From positions 1,054,001-1,118,000 of the forward strand of contig NZ_CP118607.1 of the NCBI RefSeq assembly GCF_028898945.1: 64,000 nt of DNA. The letters run 5' to 3'. The notes under the pieces are model-generated. The model saw only the letters and a list, made by a program, of their open reading frames with translations, was not told the origin of the DNA and ran no database searches. This DNA is from Pseudomonas sp. PSKL.D1. Its GTDB lineage: Bacteria > Pseudomonadota > Gammaproteobacteria > Pseudomonadales > Pseudomonadaceae. Every line of letters starts with the position of its first letter. Positions within the stretch are counted from its first letter, which is position 1. Below are positions 27,110-35,483 of this stretch, in pieces. The position numbers and the translations under genes are program-made.

Positions 27110-28105
27110 ATGCGAATTCTGGTCACCGGCGCGAGCGGCTTCATTGGCGGGCGTTTTGCGCGCTTTGCCCTGGAGCAGGGCCTGGACGTGCGGGTCAGCG
27201 GGCGCCGTGCCGAAGGGGTCGAGCACCTGGTCAAGCGAGGCGCGCAGTTCATCCCCGGCGACCTGGGTGATGCAGAGCTTGCCCGGCGCGTGTGCCAAGG
27301 TGTCGAGGCGGTGGTGCATTGCGCCGGGGCCGTGGGCACCTGGGGGCGTTATCAGGACTTTCATCAAGGCAATGTGGTGGTCACCGAAAACGTGGTGGAG
27401 GGTTGCCTTAAAGAGCACGTACGGCGCCTGGTGCATTTGTCGTCGCCGTCGATCTACTTCAATGGTCGCTCGCGCCTGGATATTCGTGAAGACCAAGTGC
27501 CGCGCCGCTTTCATGACCATTACGGGCACACCAAGTACCTGGCTGAGCAGAAGGTGTTCGGCGCCCAGGAGTTTGGCCTGGAAGTGCTCGCCCTGCGCCC
27601 GCGTTTCGTTACCGGGGCGGGCGATGCCAGCATCTTCCCGCGGCTGATGCAGATGCAGCGCAAGGGCCGCGTGGCGATTGTCGGCAATGGCCTGAACAAG
27701 GTCGATTTCACCAGCGTGCATAACCTCAACGAGGCCCTGCTCAGCGCGCTGTTCGCCGAGGATCGCGCGTTGGGCCAGGCCTATAACATCAGCAACGGCC
27801 AGCCGCTGCCGCTGTGGGATGTGGTGAACTATGTGATGCGCCAGATGAACCTGCCGCAGGTGACCCGTTACCGCTCCTACGGCCTGGCCTACAGCCTGGC
27901 GGCCATGAACGAAGCCGCGTGCATGCTCTGGCCCGGCCGGCCGCAACCCACCCTGTCGCGCGTGGGCATGCAGGTGATGAGCCGTGACTTTACGCTGGAC
28001 ATCAGCCGTGCCCGGCAGTATTTGGACTATCAGCCCAAGGTCAGCCTGTGGACGGCGCTGGATGAATTTTGCGCGTGGTGGAAGCACCAGCCGGTTGGCC
28101 AGTGA
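27110..28105 (+). CDS. NAD(P)-dependent epimerase/dehydratase (extended SDR)
   Basis: A 331-aa extended short-chain dehydrogenase/reductase. The Rossmann motif GASGFIGG (7-14) binds the cofactor, and the catalytic YxxxK is YGHTK, with HLSSPS as the upstream Ser motif. The layout resembles the 3-beta-hydroxysteroid dehydrogenase/isomerase-like and NAD-dependent epimerase families (HCAGAVGTWG, ALRPRFVTGAGD). The substrate, perhaps a nucleotide sugar or an isoprenoid or steroid alcohol, cannot be called. It stands 45 bp after argP; a conserved neighbour in P. aeruginosa. Confidence 0.85.
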   Translation: MRILVTGASGFIGGRFARFALEQGLDVRVSGRRAEGVEHLVKRGAQFIPGDLGDAELARRVCQGVEAVVHCAGAVGTWGRYQDFHQGNVVVTENVVEGCLKEHVRRLVHLSSPSIYFNGRSRLDIREDQVPRRFHDHYGHTKYLAEQKVFGAQEFGLEVLALRPRFVTGAGDASIFPRLMQMQRKGRVAIVGNGLNKVDFTSVHNLNEALLSALFAEDRALGQAYNISNGQPLPLWDVVNYVMRQMNLPQVTRYRSYGLAYSLAAMNEAACMLWPGRPQPTLSRVGMQVMSRDFTLDISRARQYLDYQPKVSLWTALDEFCAWWKHQPVGQ

Positions 28106-28192
28106 ACCTGGCGCGCGGATGATGGTCATCAGTGCGCCGCGCAAGCGGTTTATACTCATGTCTCTTTGCTACTACCGCGGTTGATCCTACCC

Positions 28193-29014
28193 ATGCGCAA
28201 CGATGCCCACGACGATTTCGATGATGTGCCTACCCTGCGGGCCGGTACCCCTGATGATGACGAACTGTTGCCGGCGCATGTGTCGCGCAGCCGCAAAAAA
28301 GCCGCGCGCCCGGCCAGCACCGGCCCGCTTTGGGCGCTGCTGGGGGCGTCGTTCATCGCCCTGGCGGGGCTTGGCTGGTGGAGCTTCCAGCAGATTTCGC
28401 TGATGGAGCAGCAACTGGTGGCCACCCAGGAAAGTTTTGCCCGCATCAGCGAAGAGGCCGCCGGGCGTTTGCAGGCTATCAGCGGCAAGGTCGATGCCAG
28501 CGAATCGACCAGCACCACCGGCAGCGAGGCGTTGAAGCTGCAGATTCGCCAGTTGCAGGCCAGCCTGGTCGAGCAGGGCAAACAGCAGCAAGGCGTGGCC
28601 GGGCAGGCTGGAGACCTGGGCAAGCGCCTGGAGCAAGTGTTGGCAGATACCCGCGAGCAACAAAAGGCGGTGACCGAGTTGCAGGGCCAGTTGCAGGCGC
28701 AGTTGAAGGCGGTGAACAGTGAATTGGCTGCGCTGAAATCGGGGCAGGTGGACGGCGGCAAGCTGGACGGCCAGCTGAAGAACCTGAGTGATGAAGTGGC
28801 GGCGTTGAAGAAGCAAGGCAACCCCAAAGCTGCGATTGAAAGCCTGGAGCAGGATGTACTGGTGTTGAAGAGCCAGGCGGATAACCGGCCGGCCAGTGCC
28901 AGTGGGGCGTCAGTGCAGGAATTTGACGCGTTCCGCGGGCAGACCACGCGCAACATCAACACGCTGCAGAGCCAGATTCAGAACCTGCAGCAGCAGATCA
29001 ACGCGCGGCCTTGA
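28193..29014 (+). CDS. Coiled-coil inner-membrane protein of unknown function
   Basis: A 273-aa protein with an acidic N-terminal tail (NDAHDDFDDV), one membrane segment at about 45-65 (WALLGASFIALAGLGWWSF) and a long Gln/Ala/Lys-rich coiled coil over the C-terminal 200 residues, with heptads such as LQAQLKAVNSELAALKS and LNTLQSQIQNLQQQ-like runs. Pseudomonas annotations often call it an ATPase, but I see no Walker motif. It resembles envelope scaffold proteins such as HemX- or FtsB-like coiled coils. The start at 28193 follows a weak site; TTG at 28166 is less likely. Confidence 0.75.
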   Translation: MRNDAHDDFDDVPTLRAGTPDDDELLPAHVSRSRKKAARPASTGPLWALLGASFIALAGLGWWSFQQISLMEQQLVATQESFARISEEAAGRLQAISGKVDASESTSTTGSEALKLQIRQLQASLVEQGKQQQGVAGQAGDLGKRLEQVLADTREQQKAVTELQGQLQAQLKAVNSELAALKSGQVDGGKLDGQLKNLSDEVAALKKQGNPKAAIESLEQDVLVLKSQADNRPASASGASVQEFDAFRGQTTRNINTLQSQIQNLQQQINARP

Positions 29015-29065
29015 GGTTGAGCTGGCCTCATGACATGCAAATAACCTGTTGTATTAGCTGGGGTA

Positions 29066-29150
29066 TGTGGGAGCGGCTTTAGCCGCGAACACCGGCGAAG
29101 CCGGTGCCAGGCACCGCGTCGCCTGCTTCGCGGCTGAAGCCGCTCCCACA
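29066..29150. repeat. REP element pair with internal hairpin
   Basis: GTGGGAGCGGCTTTAGCCGCG faces CGCGGCTGAAGCCGCTCCCAC, with CACCGGCGAAGCCGGTGCC inside. It lies between convergent transcripts. Confidence 0.85.
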
Positions 29151-29183
29151 GGGTACGCGATACGCTTGCGGCGGCAGTCGCAA

Positions 29184-30233
29184 TCACAACCGCGGATAGT
29201 CGATGTACCCCACCGCACCCTGGCTATAGAAGGTCTCGCCTCGCGCCTCATTCAGCGGCGCATCCGCCGCCAGCCGCGCTGGCAAATCCGGGTTGGCAAT
29301 AAACGGCACGCCAAACGCCACAGCATCGGCCGTGCCTTTGGCCAACGCCGCATTGGCACTGGCCTTGTCGAAGCCTTCATTGACAATGTACGGCCCGCCG
29401 AAGGCCTGCTTGATCAGAGGCCCGATACTGTCATCGGCTTCGTTCTCCCGTGAGCAGATGAAGGCGATGCCGCGCTGGCCCAGCTCCCGAGCCAAATAGG
29501 TGAAGGTTTCGGCGCGGTTTTCATCGCCCATGTCGTGCAGGTCTGCACGTGGCGACAGGTGCACGCCCACACGGCCCGCGCCCCACACCTCGATGGCAGC
29601 ATCGGTGACTTCCAGCAGCAAGCGCGCGCGGTTTTCCAGCGTGCCGCCGTAGCGGTCGGTGCGCTGGTTGGTGCTGCTTTGCAGGAACTGGTCCAGCAGG
29701 TAGCCATTGGCACCGTGGATTTCCACGCCATCGAAGCCGGCGGCCTTGGCGTTTTCAGCCGCGCTGCGGTACGCCTCGACGACGTCGGCGATTTCTTCGG
29801 TTTCCAGGGCGCGTGGGGTTGGGTACTCGGTGATCGGGCGCACCAGGCTCACATGGCCTTTGGGCTGGATCGCACTTGGCGCCACCGGCAATTCGCCGTT
29901 CAGGTACATGGGGTGGGAAATACGCCCTACGTGCCACAGTTGCAGGAAGATCCGGCCGCCTGCCGCATGCACGGCTTTGGTGACGTTGTTCCAGCCGCGC
30001 ACCTGCTGGTCGTTCCAGATGCCAGGCGTGTCGGGGTAGCCCACGCCCATGGGCGTGACCGAGGTAGCTTCGCTGAGGATCAGCCCGGCGCTGGCGCGCT
30101 GAACATAGTATTCGGCCATCAGTGCGTTGGGCACACGGCCGTCGTCGGCGCGGCAGCGGGTCAGCGGTGCCATGATGATACGGTTGGGCAATTGCACATC
30201 ACCCAGTGTGATCGGATCGAAAAGCGTGGTCAT
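29184..30233 (-). CDS. xenB: Old yellow enzyme family alkene/xenobiotic reductase (XenB-like)
   Basis: A 349-aa cytoplasmic FMN enzyme that reduces activated alkenes and, in P. putida and P. fluorescens XenB, nitrate esters and nitroaromatics with NADPH. The flavin-binding start LPNRIIMAPLTRCRAD is present. The substrate-binding pair H173/N176 and proton donor Y178 lie in EIHGANGYLLDQFLQ, followed by the RTDRYGGTLENRARL signature. The start MTTLFDPITLG at 30233 follows the arsR-type gene by 16 bp, so both form an operon; substrate-linked derepression by that regulator is plausible. Confidence 0.92.
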   Translation of the reverse strand: MTTLFDPITLGDVQLPNRIIMAPLTRCRADDGRVPNALMAEYYVQRASAGLILSEATSVTPMGVGYPDTPGIWNDQQVRGWNNVTKAVHAAGGRIFLQLWHVGRISHPMYLNGELPVAPSAIQPKGHVSLVRPITEYPTPRALETEEIADVVEAYRSAAENAKAAGFDGVEIHGANGYLLDQFLQSSTNQRTDRYGGTLENRARLLLEVTDAAIEVWGAGRVGVHLSPRADLHDMGDENRAETFTYLARELGQRGIAFICSRENEADDSIGPLIKQAFGGPYIVNEGFDKASANAALAKGTADAVAFGVPFIANPDLPARLAADAPLNEARGETFYSQGAVGYIDYPRL

Positions 30234-30249
30234 GAAGGTTACCTGCTCG

Positions 30250-30552
30250 TCAGAGTGCTTGGCGCAGTTGTTCGAGAAACGCCTGAATGGTGGCTTCGTC
30301 GCGTTTGAAAAAATGCCACTGGCCAATCTTCTGGCTGTGGATCAGCCCGGCGCGCTGCAAGGTGGCCAGGTGGGCGGACACCGTCGACTGCGACAGGCCG
30401 CAGCGTTGGTCGATCTGCCCGGCACACACACCGTTTTCGGTGCTGTGGTACTGGTCGGGAAATTGCGCAGCCGGGTCTTTCAGCCATTGGAGGATTTCTC
30501 GGCGGACCGGGTGGGCCAGTGCTTTTATGATTTCGTCGAGATCAAGGGGCAT
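30250..30552 (-). CDS. ArsR-family winged-helix repressor of the xenB operon
   Basis: A 100-aa ArsR/SmtB-fold regulator, start MPLDLDEIIKALAHPVRREIL. The recognition helix region is CGLSQSTVSAHLATLQRAGL. It lacks the ELCVCDL metal-binding motif; the equivalent region reads NGVCAGQIDQRCG, so it probably senses something other than arsenic, perhaps an electrophile through its two Cys. It precedes xenB, and the divergent intergenic region holds several repeated palindromic elements that are good operator candidates. Control of xenB and itself is inferred from position. Confidence 0.88.
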   Translation of the reverse strand: MPLDLDEIIKALAHPVRREILQWLKDPAAQFPDQYHSTENGVCAGQIDQRCGLSQSTVSAHLATLQRAGLIHSQKIGQWHFFKRDEATIQAFLEQLRQAL

Positions 30553-30576
30553 CGGTGCAAGCTCATTTTGGCGTAA

Positions 30577-30683
30577 CGGTATATCGCGATGAGCCGAAAT
30601 ATAGATCGGAAATTTCCGATATAGAAATACGATGTGGTTCTGAGGTGAGTGCAAATCGCTATATCGCGTTACGACGATATACG
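30577..30683. promoter_or_regulatory. Cluster of repeated palindromic operator candidates
   Basis: CGGTATATCGCG (30577-30588) and CGCTATATCGCG (30657-30668) differ at one position, and a third GTATATCG core is inverted at about 30674-30682. Between them lies a perfect 16-bp palindrome, ATCGGAAATTTCCGAT (30605-30620). All are within the 155-bp gap between the divergent arsR-type gene and acpH. Confidence 0.55.
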
Positions 30684-30707
30684 CTGCAAGGGTGCTAGAC
30701 TGCGGCC

Positions 30708-31280
30708 ATGAACTACCTCGCACACCTGCACCTGGGCGGCCCGGCGCCGCAACAATTGCTGGGCAGCCTGTATGGCGACTTTGTCAAAGGCTCGTTAGAA
30801 GGACGCTTCGCGCCTGAACTGGAGGCGTCGATCCGGCTGCATCGGCAAATCGACAGTTACACCGACCGTCACCCAGAGGTGCTGGCGGCATTGGCGCGCT
30901 TCCCACGTGAGCGCAGGCGGTTTGCCGGGATTGTCCTTGACGTGTTTTTCGACCACTGCCTGGCGCGCCATTGGGCGGACTACGCCGAGCAGCCACTGGC
31001 GCAGTTCACCCGGGCGTTTTACCAGGTGTTGCTGGCGGAGCCCGAGCTGCCCGGGCGGCTGGCGCGCATAGCGCCGTTCATGGCGGCGGATGACTGGTTG
31101 GGGGCGTATGGCGATTTTGCCACGCTGGAGCAGGTGTTCAACGGCATTGGCCGGCGGCTGTCTCGGCCGGAGGGGATGGTGGGGGTGATGGCGGAGCTGG
31201 AGTGCTTGTACGAGCCGTTGATGGCGGATTTCCGCGAGTTTTACCCACAGTTGCAGGGGTTTGCGGCGGCGGGGCGGTAG
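30708..31280 (+). CDS. acpH: Acyl carrier protein phosphodiesterase (AcpH-like)
   Basis: A 190-aa member of the AcpH family of HD-fold-derived hydrolases that remove 4'-phosphopantetheine from acyl carrier protein. N-terminal MNYLAHLHLG, GDFVKG, RLHRQIDSYTDRHPE and DVFFDHCLARHW supply the His/Asp metal-binding residues of the family. It has close to the usual length (193 aa in E. coli). It is divergent from the arsR-xenB operon and tail to tail with the olsBA pair. Confidence 0.88.
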   Translation: MNYLAHLHLGGPAPQQLLGSLYGDFVKGSLEGRFAPELEASIRLHRQIDSYTDRHPEVLAALARFPRERRRFAGIVLDVFFDHCLARHWADYAEQPLAQFTRAFYQVLLAEPELPGRLARIAPFMAADDWLGAYGDFATLEQVFNGIGRRLSRPEGMVGVMAELECLYEPLMADFREFYPQLQGFAAAGR

Positions 31281-31323
31281 CCTGGGCTTGGCAGGCCAGG
31301 CCCGCGACAGGGTCGGCATCAGG

Positions 31324-32100
31324 TCATGCCGCTTGTGACACGACCTCGACCTCTTGCACCCCGAACATCGCCCTGTGAATGGCTTGCTGAGCTTGAAGCG
31401 CCAGCGCTGCCCGTTCCTTCCCCACGCTGCCGATCGGTTGCAGCAGATGAATGCACACCTCGCCGCGAGGGTGGGCAAACAGCCGCATCAGGTGCGAGAC
31501 CAGGTCATCATCGCCAATGAACGGCGCAATCGGGTCAGCTTTACCCTCACGCAGGTACTGAATCGCCACTGGCTGCACCGCCACACCCCGATCAATGGCA
31601 CCGGCCAGCAATCGGCCATGGAAGGTACGCAACTGGCGCCCGTCGGTGGTGGTGCCTTCGGGGAATATCAGCAGCGGACGGGCAAGCCCCAGTTGGCCGC
31701 TGATTTCTTCACGCAGGCGTTGGGCATCGCCACCGCCACGGCGGATGAACAGCGTGCCGGCCTTTTCCGCCAGCCAGCCGGCCACGGGCCACTGGCGCAC
31801 CTCAGCCTTGGACAGGAATGACAGCGGCAGCAGCATGCCGAGCAGCGGAATGTCGGTCCAGGACACATGGTTGCTGACCCACAGCATCGGCCGTTGCGGC
31901 AGTTGGCCAATTACCCGCACATTGAACGGCAAGGCCCCGACCAGCTGCTTCATGAACAGGCAAGTCCAGCGTTGACGGCGCTCGATGGGGGCCTTCAGCC
32001 CCAGGCGTTCGCCCAGGGCGATCACGCTGGCCATCAGCATGCCAAGTAGCAGCACCAGCAACAGGCGCGAGAGGCGGGCGAGCACCCGCAGCCTAGGCAT
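31324..32100 (-). CDS. olsA: 1-acyl-glycerol-3-phosphate-type acyltransferase (OlsA-like)
   Basis: A 258-aa membrane-bound acyltransferase of the PlsC family. The catalytic NHXXXXD-type motif is NHVSWTD at about 77-83 and the phosphate-binding motif is FPEGTTTDG at about 147-155. An N-terminal hydrophobic anchor covers about 8-30. Overlap with the olsB stop (ATGA at 32100) shows translational coupling. With OlsB it would make ornithine lipid: OlsB adds a 3-hydroxyacyl chain to ornithine, and OlsA O-acylates it. The pair is known from P. aeruginosa at this locus, where phosphate limitation induces it. I found no clear Pho box here. Confidence 0.87.
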   Translation of the reverse strand: MPRLRVLARLSRLLLVLLLGMLMASVIALGERLGLKAPIERRQRWTCLFMKQLVGALPFNVRVIGQLPQRPMLWVSNHVSWTDIPLLGMLLPLSFLSKAEVRQWPVAGWLAEKAGTLFIRRGGGDAQRLREEISGQLGLARPLLIFPEGTTTDGRQLRTFHGRLLAGAIDRGVAVQPVAIQYLREGKADPIAPFIGDDDLVSHLMRLFAHPRGEVCIHLLQPIGSVGKERAALALQAQQAIHRAMFGVQEVEVVSQAA

Positions 32101-32855
32101 CAGACAGCCGCCTTGAAGTGGCGGGCGTAACGCGGGCACAGGTCGTCGCGCTTGAGCAGGATGAACACGTCGGCCACCTGGAAGTCCTCATCCCAGCACG
32201 GCTCGCCACAAATCTTCGCGCCCAGGCGCATGTAAGCCTTGAGCAACGGTGGCATTTCGGCAATGACGTTGCCGGGCAGGGCCAGGGTGGGCAGCGGGTT
32301 TTTCGGTTCGGCACGCAGATGTTCGGTGCACAGGTAGCGCTCGCGCAGGCGCTGCATGACCGCATGCGCCTGCACGCCGCCGTCTTGCATGGGGATGCTG
32401 GCGCAGCCCATCAGGTAGCTGTAGCGGCCTTCGTTTAGCACTTCGGCCAACTCGCCCCAGAGCACCGCGATGGTGCCGCCGTTGCGGTAATCAGGGGCCA
32501 CGCAGGTACGGCCCAGTTCAAGGATCGGGCCTTGCAGTTGCAGCAGGCCATGCAGGCTGAATTCTTCTTCGCTGTAGAAGCGCCCCAGGCTGCTGGCGGC
32601 CTGGTGGTCGAGCAGTCGGGTGGTGGCCACCAGTTCGCCGGTGCTCAGGTCGCGCACACCGATGTGGCGGCAGTGCTCGTCGTAGTCATCCATGTCCAGG
32701 CCCTGTTCGGCGCCTTTGAGCTTGGCCTTGAATTCTGCGCTGAACACCTTGTAGCGCAGGGCCTGTGCTTCCTGCAGGGCCGCAGCGCCGACCAGGCGTT
32801 CGGCTTGCAGACGGCGTTCAGTGCTGTTGTCGCCAGAGTGAGCGATCCGAGTCAT
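32100..32855 (-). CDS. olsB: Ornithine-acyl-ACP N-acyltransferase (OlsB-like)
   Basis: A 251-aa GNAT-fold acyltransferase of the OlsB/PEP-CTERM-acyltransferase-like family. It has [16 protein letters not shown] near residue 33, the acidic block [37 protein letters not shown] as the acyl-donor-binding core, and the terminal [15 protein letters not shown]. The start at 32855 ([10 protein letters not shown]) is chosen because upstream in-frame codons lack family similarity. First gene of olsBA, and proposed first step of ornithine lipid synthesis at the inner membrane. Confidence 0.88.
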   Translation of the reverse strand: MTRIAHSGDNSTERRLQAERLVGAAALQEAQALRYKVFSAEFKAKLKGAEQGLDMDDYDEHCRHIGVRDLSTGELVATTRLLDHQAASSLGRFYSEEEFSLHGLLQLQGPILELGRTCVAPDYRNGGTIAVLWGELAEVLNEGRYSYLMGCASIPMQDGGVQAHAVMQRLRERYLCTEHLRAEPKNPLPTLALPGNVIAEMPPLLKAYMRLGAKICGEPCWDEDFQVADVFILLKRDDLCPRYARHFKAAV

Positions 32856-33000
32856 TACGAGTCTCCATAAGCCAGCCATGAAGGGTTGCGGCCGGTCGGC
32901 TTTGTTGTGCAAAGTCAGCCTAGGTAGGCGCGGTGTCACCTCGGTGAATCTTTGGTGATGCTTGCGTGACAGCCCCGACAATTACAGCGAGGAGTAAGCA

Positions 33001-33888
33001 ATGGCCTGGTTGCAGCGACTCAACGACCCGTTCCGCCAACCGCTGGCCGGCAGCCTTGGTGAGGTGTATGCGACCCAGCTTGAACGGCTGGGGGCGGCTA
33101 GCCCGTTTGAGCTGGCAGTGCTGGGCGGGCGGGCCATGGCCACGCCGGGCCTGGCTTTTCTGATCGGTTACCAGGCGGCTTTGCGCGTGCTGTGGCCCAG
33201 CGCCCCGGCCAGCCTTGGCGCGCTGTGCGCCACCGAGCGGCGCAGCGTGCGGCCGGCAGACATGCAAACGCGCTTGAAGGACTTGCGGCTGACCGGCAGC
33301 AAAGACTTCGTGACTGCCGGGCTTGATGCCGAATGGTTACTGGTGGCCGCACGCTGCGAAGAAGCGGGCGAGGCGCCACGGCTGAACCTGGCGGTGGTCT
33401 ACCCGGGCGAGCATGGCGTAACGCTGGAAGCACTGCCCACACTGCCGCTGATGCCAGAGGTTGGTCACGGCCGCCTGCACCTTGACCAGGCAGCCTGCGA
33501 GTTGCTGGCCGGCGATGGTTGGGATGCTTACGTCAAACCGTTCCGCTCGCTGGAAGACTTGTACGTGTTGGCGGCGCTGGTGGCCTGGCTGTATGGCGTA
33601 GCACAGGAAAGTGGCTGGCCGCAGGCGCTGCGTTTGCGCCTGCTGGCGTTACTGGCGGGTTGTTCAGAGGGCAGCCGGCAGTGTGCCGACAGCACGGGGT
33701 GCCATTTGCTGCTGGGGGGGCTGTTTGCCGAATTTCAGGCGCTGCGTGAAGCCATCGATGCGGCGCTCAGGGTGGGGCCAGAGGCATGGGCTCAACTGTG
33801 GCAACGGGACCAGGGAGTGCTGGCGCTCGCGACGGCTGCCCGGGATAAACGCCTGGACAAGGCCTGGGCTGCTGCGGGATTGTCGTGA
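33001..33888 (+). CDS. Short acyl-CoA-dehydrogenase-like protein
   Basis: A 295-aa protein related to acyl-CoA dehydrogenases but about 85 residues shorter than the family norm. The middle-domain pattern TGSKDFVTAGLDAEWLLVAARCE (about 99-121) and YPGEHGVTLEALPTLPLMPEVGHG are recognisable, as is a C-terminal helical bundle. The usual N-terminal helical domain is reduced to about 60 residues and no catalytic Glu is evident. It may be a non-canonical or degenerate flavoprotein. It sits divergent from olsBA, also in related genomes, so a lipid-linked role is possible. Confidence 0.75.
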   Translation: MAWLQRLNDPFRQPLAGSLGEVYATQLERLGAASPFELAVLGGRAMATPGLAFLIGYQAALRVLWPSAPASLGALCATERRSVRPADMQTRLKDLRLTGSKDFVTAGLDAEWLLVAARCEEAGEAPRLNLAVVYPGEHGVTLEALPTLPLMPEVGHGRLHLDQAACELLAGDGWDAYVKPFRSLEDLYVLAALVAWLYGVAQESGWPQALRLRLLALLAGCSEGSRQCADSTGCHLLLGGLFAEFQALREAIDAALRVGPEAWAQLWQRDQGVLALATAARDKRLDKAWAAAGLS

Positions 33889-33921
33889 AGGCCTGATAGG
33901 GTTGTGTGGCCTTCTGAATCC

Positions 33922-34044
33922 TGGGGCCGCTTTGCGACCCTTTCGCGACGCAAGGCCGCTCCTACAGGTAGCGCATCCGGTCTGAACTGCCGCGATTCCT
34001 TGTAGGAGCGGCCTCGTGTCGCGAAAGGGCTGCGCAGCAGCCCC
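33922..34044. repeat. Long REP-containing inverted repeat
   Basis: GGGGCCGCTTTGCGACCCTT, TCGCGAC and GGCCGCTCCTACA face TGTAGGAGCGGCC, GTCGCGA and AAGGGCTGCGCAGCAGCCCC. It resembles the composite at 6959-7054 and lies in a 178-bp gap. Confidence 0.8.
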
Positions 34045-34066
34045 AAAATTGCGAGCCTGAAACGCG

Positions 34067-35146
34067 ATGCTGAAAGGTCTGCTATTGGTTCTTTTTGTTG
34101 TCATGGCTTGCGCCAAGGCTGAAGACTGGCCTGACCCTGAATGGCAGGTCGCCCCTGTAACCCTCAACTGGCAGGCCGTCGACAACTACGCCTTCCCCGC
34201 CCGCACCCCCGCCCGCAACGGCATCCGCACCGATGCGCTGTTGATCATCCGGGATGGCCGAATCCTTCATGAACGTTACGTGGCCCCCACCACCGCCAGC
34301 ACGCCCCACCTGACCTGGTCGGTGAGCAAGAGCGTGCTGGCCACGCTGTTGGGCGTGGCGTTGGGTGAAGGGCGGTTTCACCTGCACGACCCGGTGGCGC
34401 GCTTCTATCCCGCCATGCAAGCGCACCCGAATGTACAAATGGTCGACCTGTTGCACTGGGCGAGTGGTCTGGAGTGGCAAGAAGACTATGAGTACGCGCC
34501 GCTGAAGTCGTCAGTGGTGGCCATGCTGTACACCCGAGGCCGCCACGACATGGCGGCCTACGCGGCTGCGCACGGCACTGGCGTGGCGCCAGGCCAGCGC
34601 TTTCACTATTCCAGTGGCGACAGCAACGTACTGGCCGCCGCATTGCGCGGCATGCTGGACGCGGGCCGGTACGCCGATTACCCGTGGCAGGCCTTGTTCA
34701 CGCCGTTGGGCATCGACAGCGCCGTTTGGGAGCGCGATGCAGCCGGGACATTTATAGGCTCGTCCTACCTTTACCTCAGTGCCCGTGACCTGGCGCGTAT
34801 CGGCTTGTTGATGCAGCGTGAGGGGCAGTGGGCTGGCCGCCAGTTGCTGCCGGCGAGTTGGGTAGCCTTTGCCCGCACGCCCTTCCAGCAGGCAGAAGCG
34901 GTACCCGGTGAAGCCAACCCCGGTGGGCATTGGTGGCTCAACCGCCCGCTGCCCGGCGCTGCCGCGCCCTGGCCCGATGCGCCGCCAGATACCTACGCGG
35001 CCCTCGGCCACTGGGGCCAGGCCCTGTATGTAGTGCCGAGCCGCAAGCTGGTGATCGTGCGTTACGCCGATGATCGCGACGGCCGCTTCAGCCATAACGA
35101 GCTGCTCAAACAGGTGCTGGCGGCATTGCCGGGGGAGGGCTCATGA
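34067..35146 (+). CDS. Exported class C beta-lactamase-family serine hydrolase
   Basis: A 359-aa exported hydrolase of the beta-lactamase/penicillin-binding-protein family. The hydrophobic N-terminus ends in VVMACAKA, which may be a signal peptide with a weak lipobox. The nucleophile motif SxxK is SVSK at about 88-91, with the YSS motif (FHYSSGD, about 186) as YxN equivalent. The third motif is not obvious, with GHWG near the end as a candidate. Such enzymes include esterases and peptidases; a true beta-lactamase is unlikely. It overlaps the next gene at ATGA. Confidence 0.85.
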   Translation: MLKGLLLVLFVVMACAKAEDWPDPEWQVAPVTLNWQAVDNYAFPARTPARNGIRTDALLIIRDGRILHERYVAPTTASTPHLTWSVSKSVLATLLGVALGEGRFHLHDPVARFYPAMQAHPNVQMVDLLHWASGLEWQEDYEYAPLKSSVVAMLYTRGRHDMAAYAAAHGTGVAPGQRFHYSSGDSNVLAAALRGMLDAGRYADYPWQALFTPLGIDSAVWERDAAGTFIGSSYLYLSARDLARIGLLMQREGQWAGRQLLPASWVAFARTPFQQAEAVPGEANPGGHWWLNRPLPGAAAPWPDAPPDTYAALGHWGQALYVVPSRKLVIVRYADDRDGRFSHNELLKQVLAALPGEGS

Positions 35147-35439
35147 AGCGTCTGTTGCTGCTGATGATTGTTGCCCTGCTGGGCTGGGCCTGGCTCGAGC
35201 GTCAAGCGCTGGCGGACTTCCCCGGCATCCTTTCGGCCTACTCGGCCAAGGAGTACTGCTCGTGCCGCTTTGTCATGGGCTTTGATGAAGGCTACTGCCG
35301 CGGGTACGTGAAGCAGTGGCTGCCATTGACCCTGCTGGAAGAGAACAGCCAGCAGCGGCAGGTAACAGCCGCCGGCCTGGGCCAACGCAGCCAAGCCGCC
35401 TGGCAGGGGGCGCGCGAGGGTTGCCGCTTGCTGCCGTGA
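35143..35439 (+). CDS. Small cysteine-rich membrane-anchored protein
   Basis: A 98-aa protein with an N-terminal hydrophobic segment (5-20, uncleaved anchor or signal) and four Cys in the C-terminal part: two in EYCSCRF, one in GYCRGY, one near the end in REGCRLLP. The spacing suggests two disulfides in the periplasm. Database annotations of relatives sometimes say amidase, for which I see no evidence. Its ATG overlaps the stop of the serine hydrolase gene, so the two are probably partners. Confidence 0.75.
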   Translation: MKRLLLLMIVALLGWAWLERQALADFPGILSAYSAKEYCSCRFVMGFDEGYCRGYVKQWLPLTLLEENSQQRQVTAAGLGQRSQAAWQGAREGCRLLP

Positions 35440-35483
35440 AGGCGGGCGGGTAAGGTTGACGGTCAAGTTTCACGAGATCTGTC

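Noticed and set aside
26690..28159. 489-codon minus-strand frame opposite argP and the epimerase gene
   Set aside because: Spans two genuine plus-strand genes with good motifs; no ribosome-binding site or domain.
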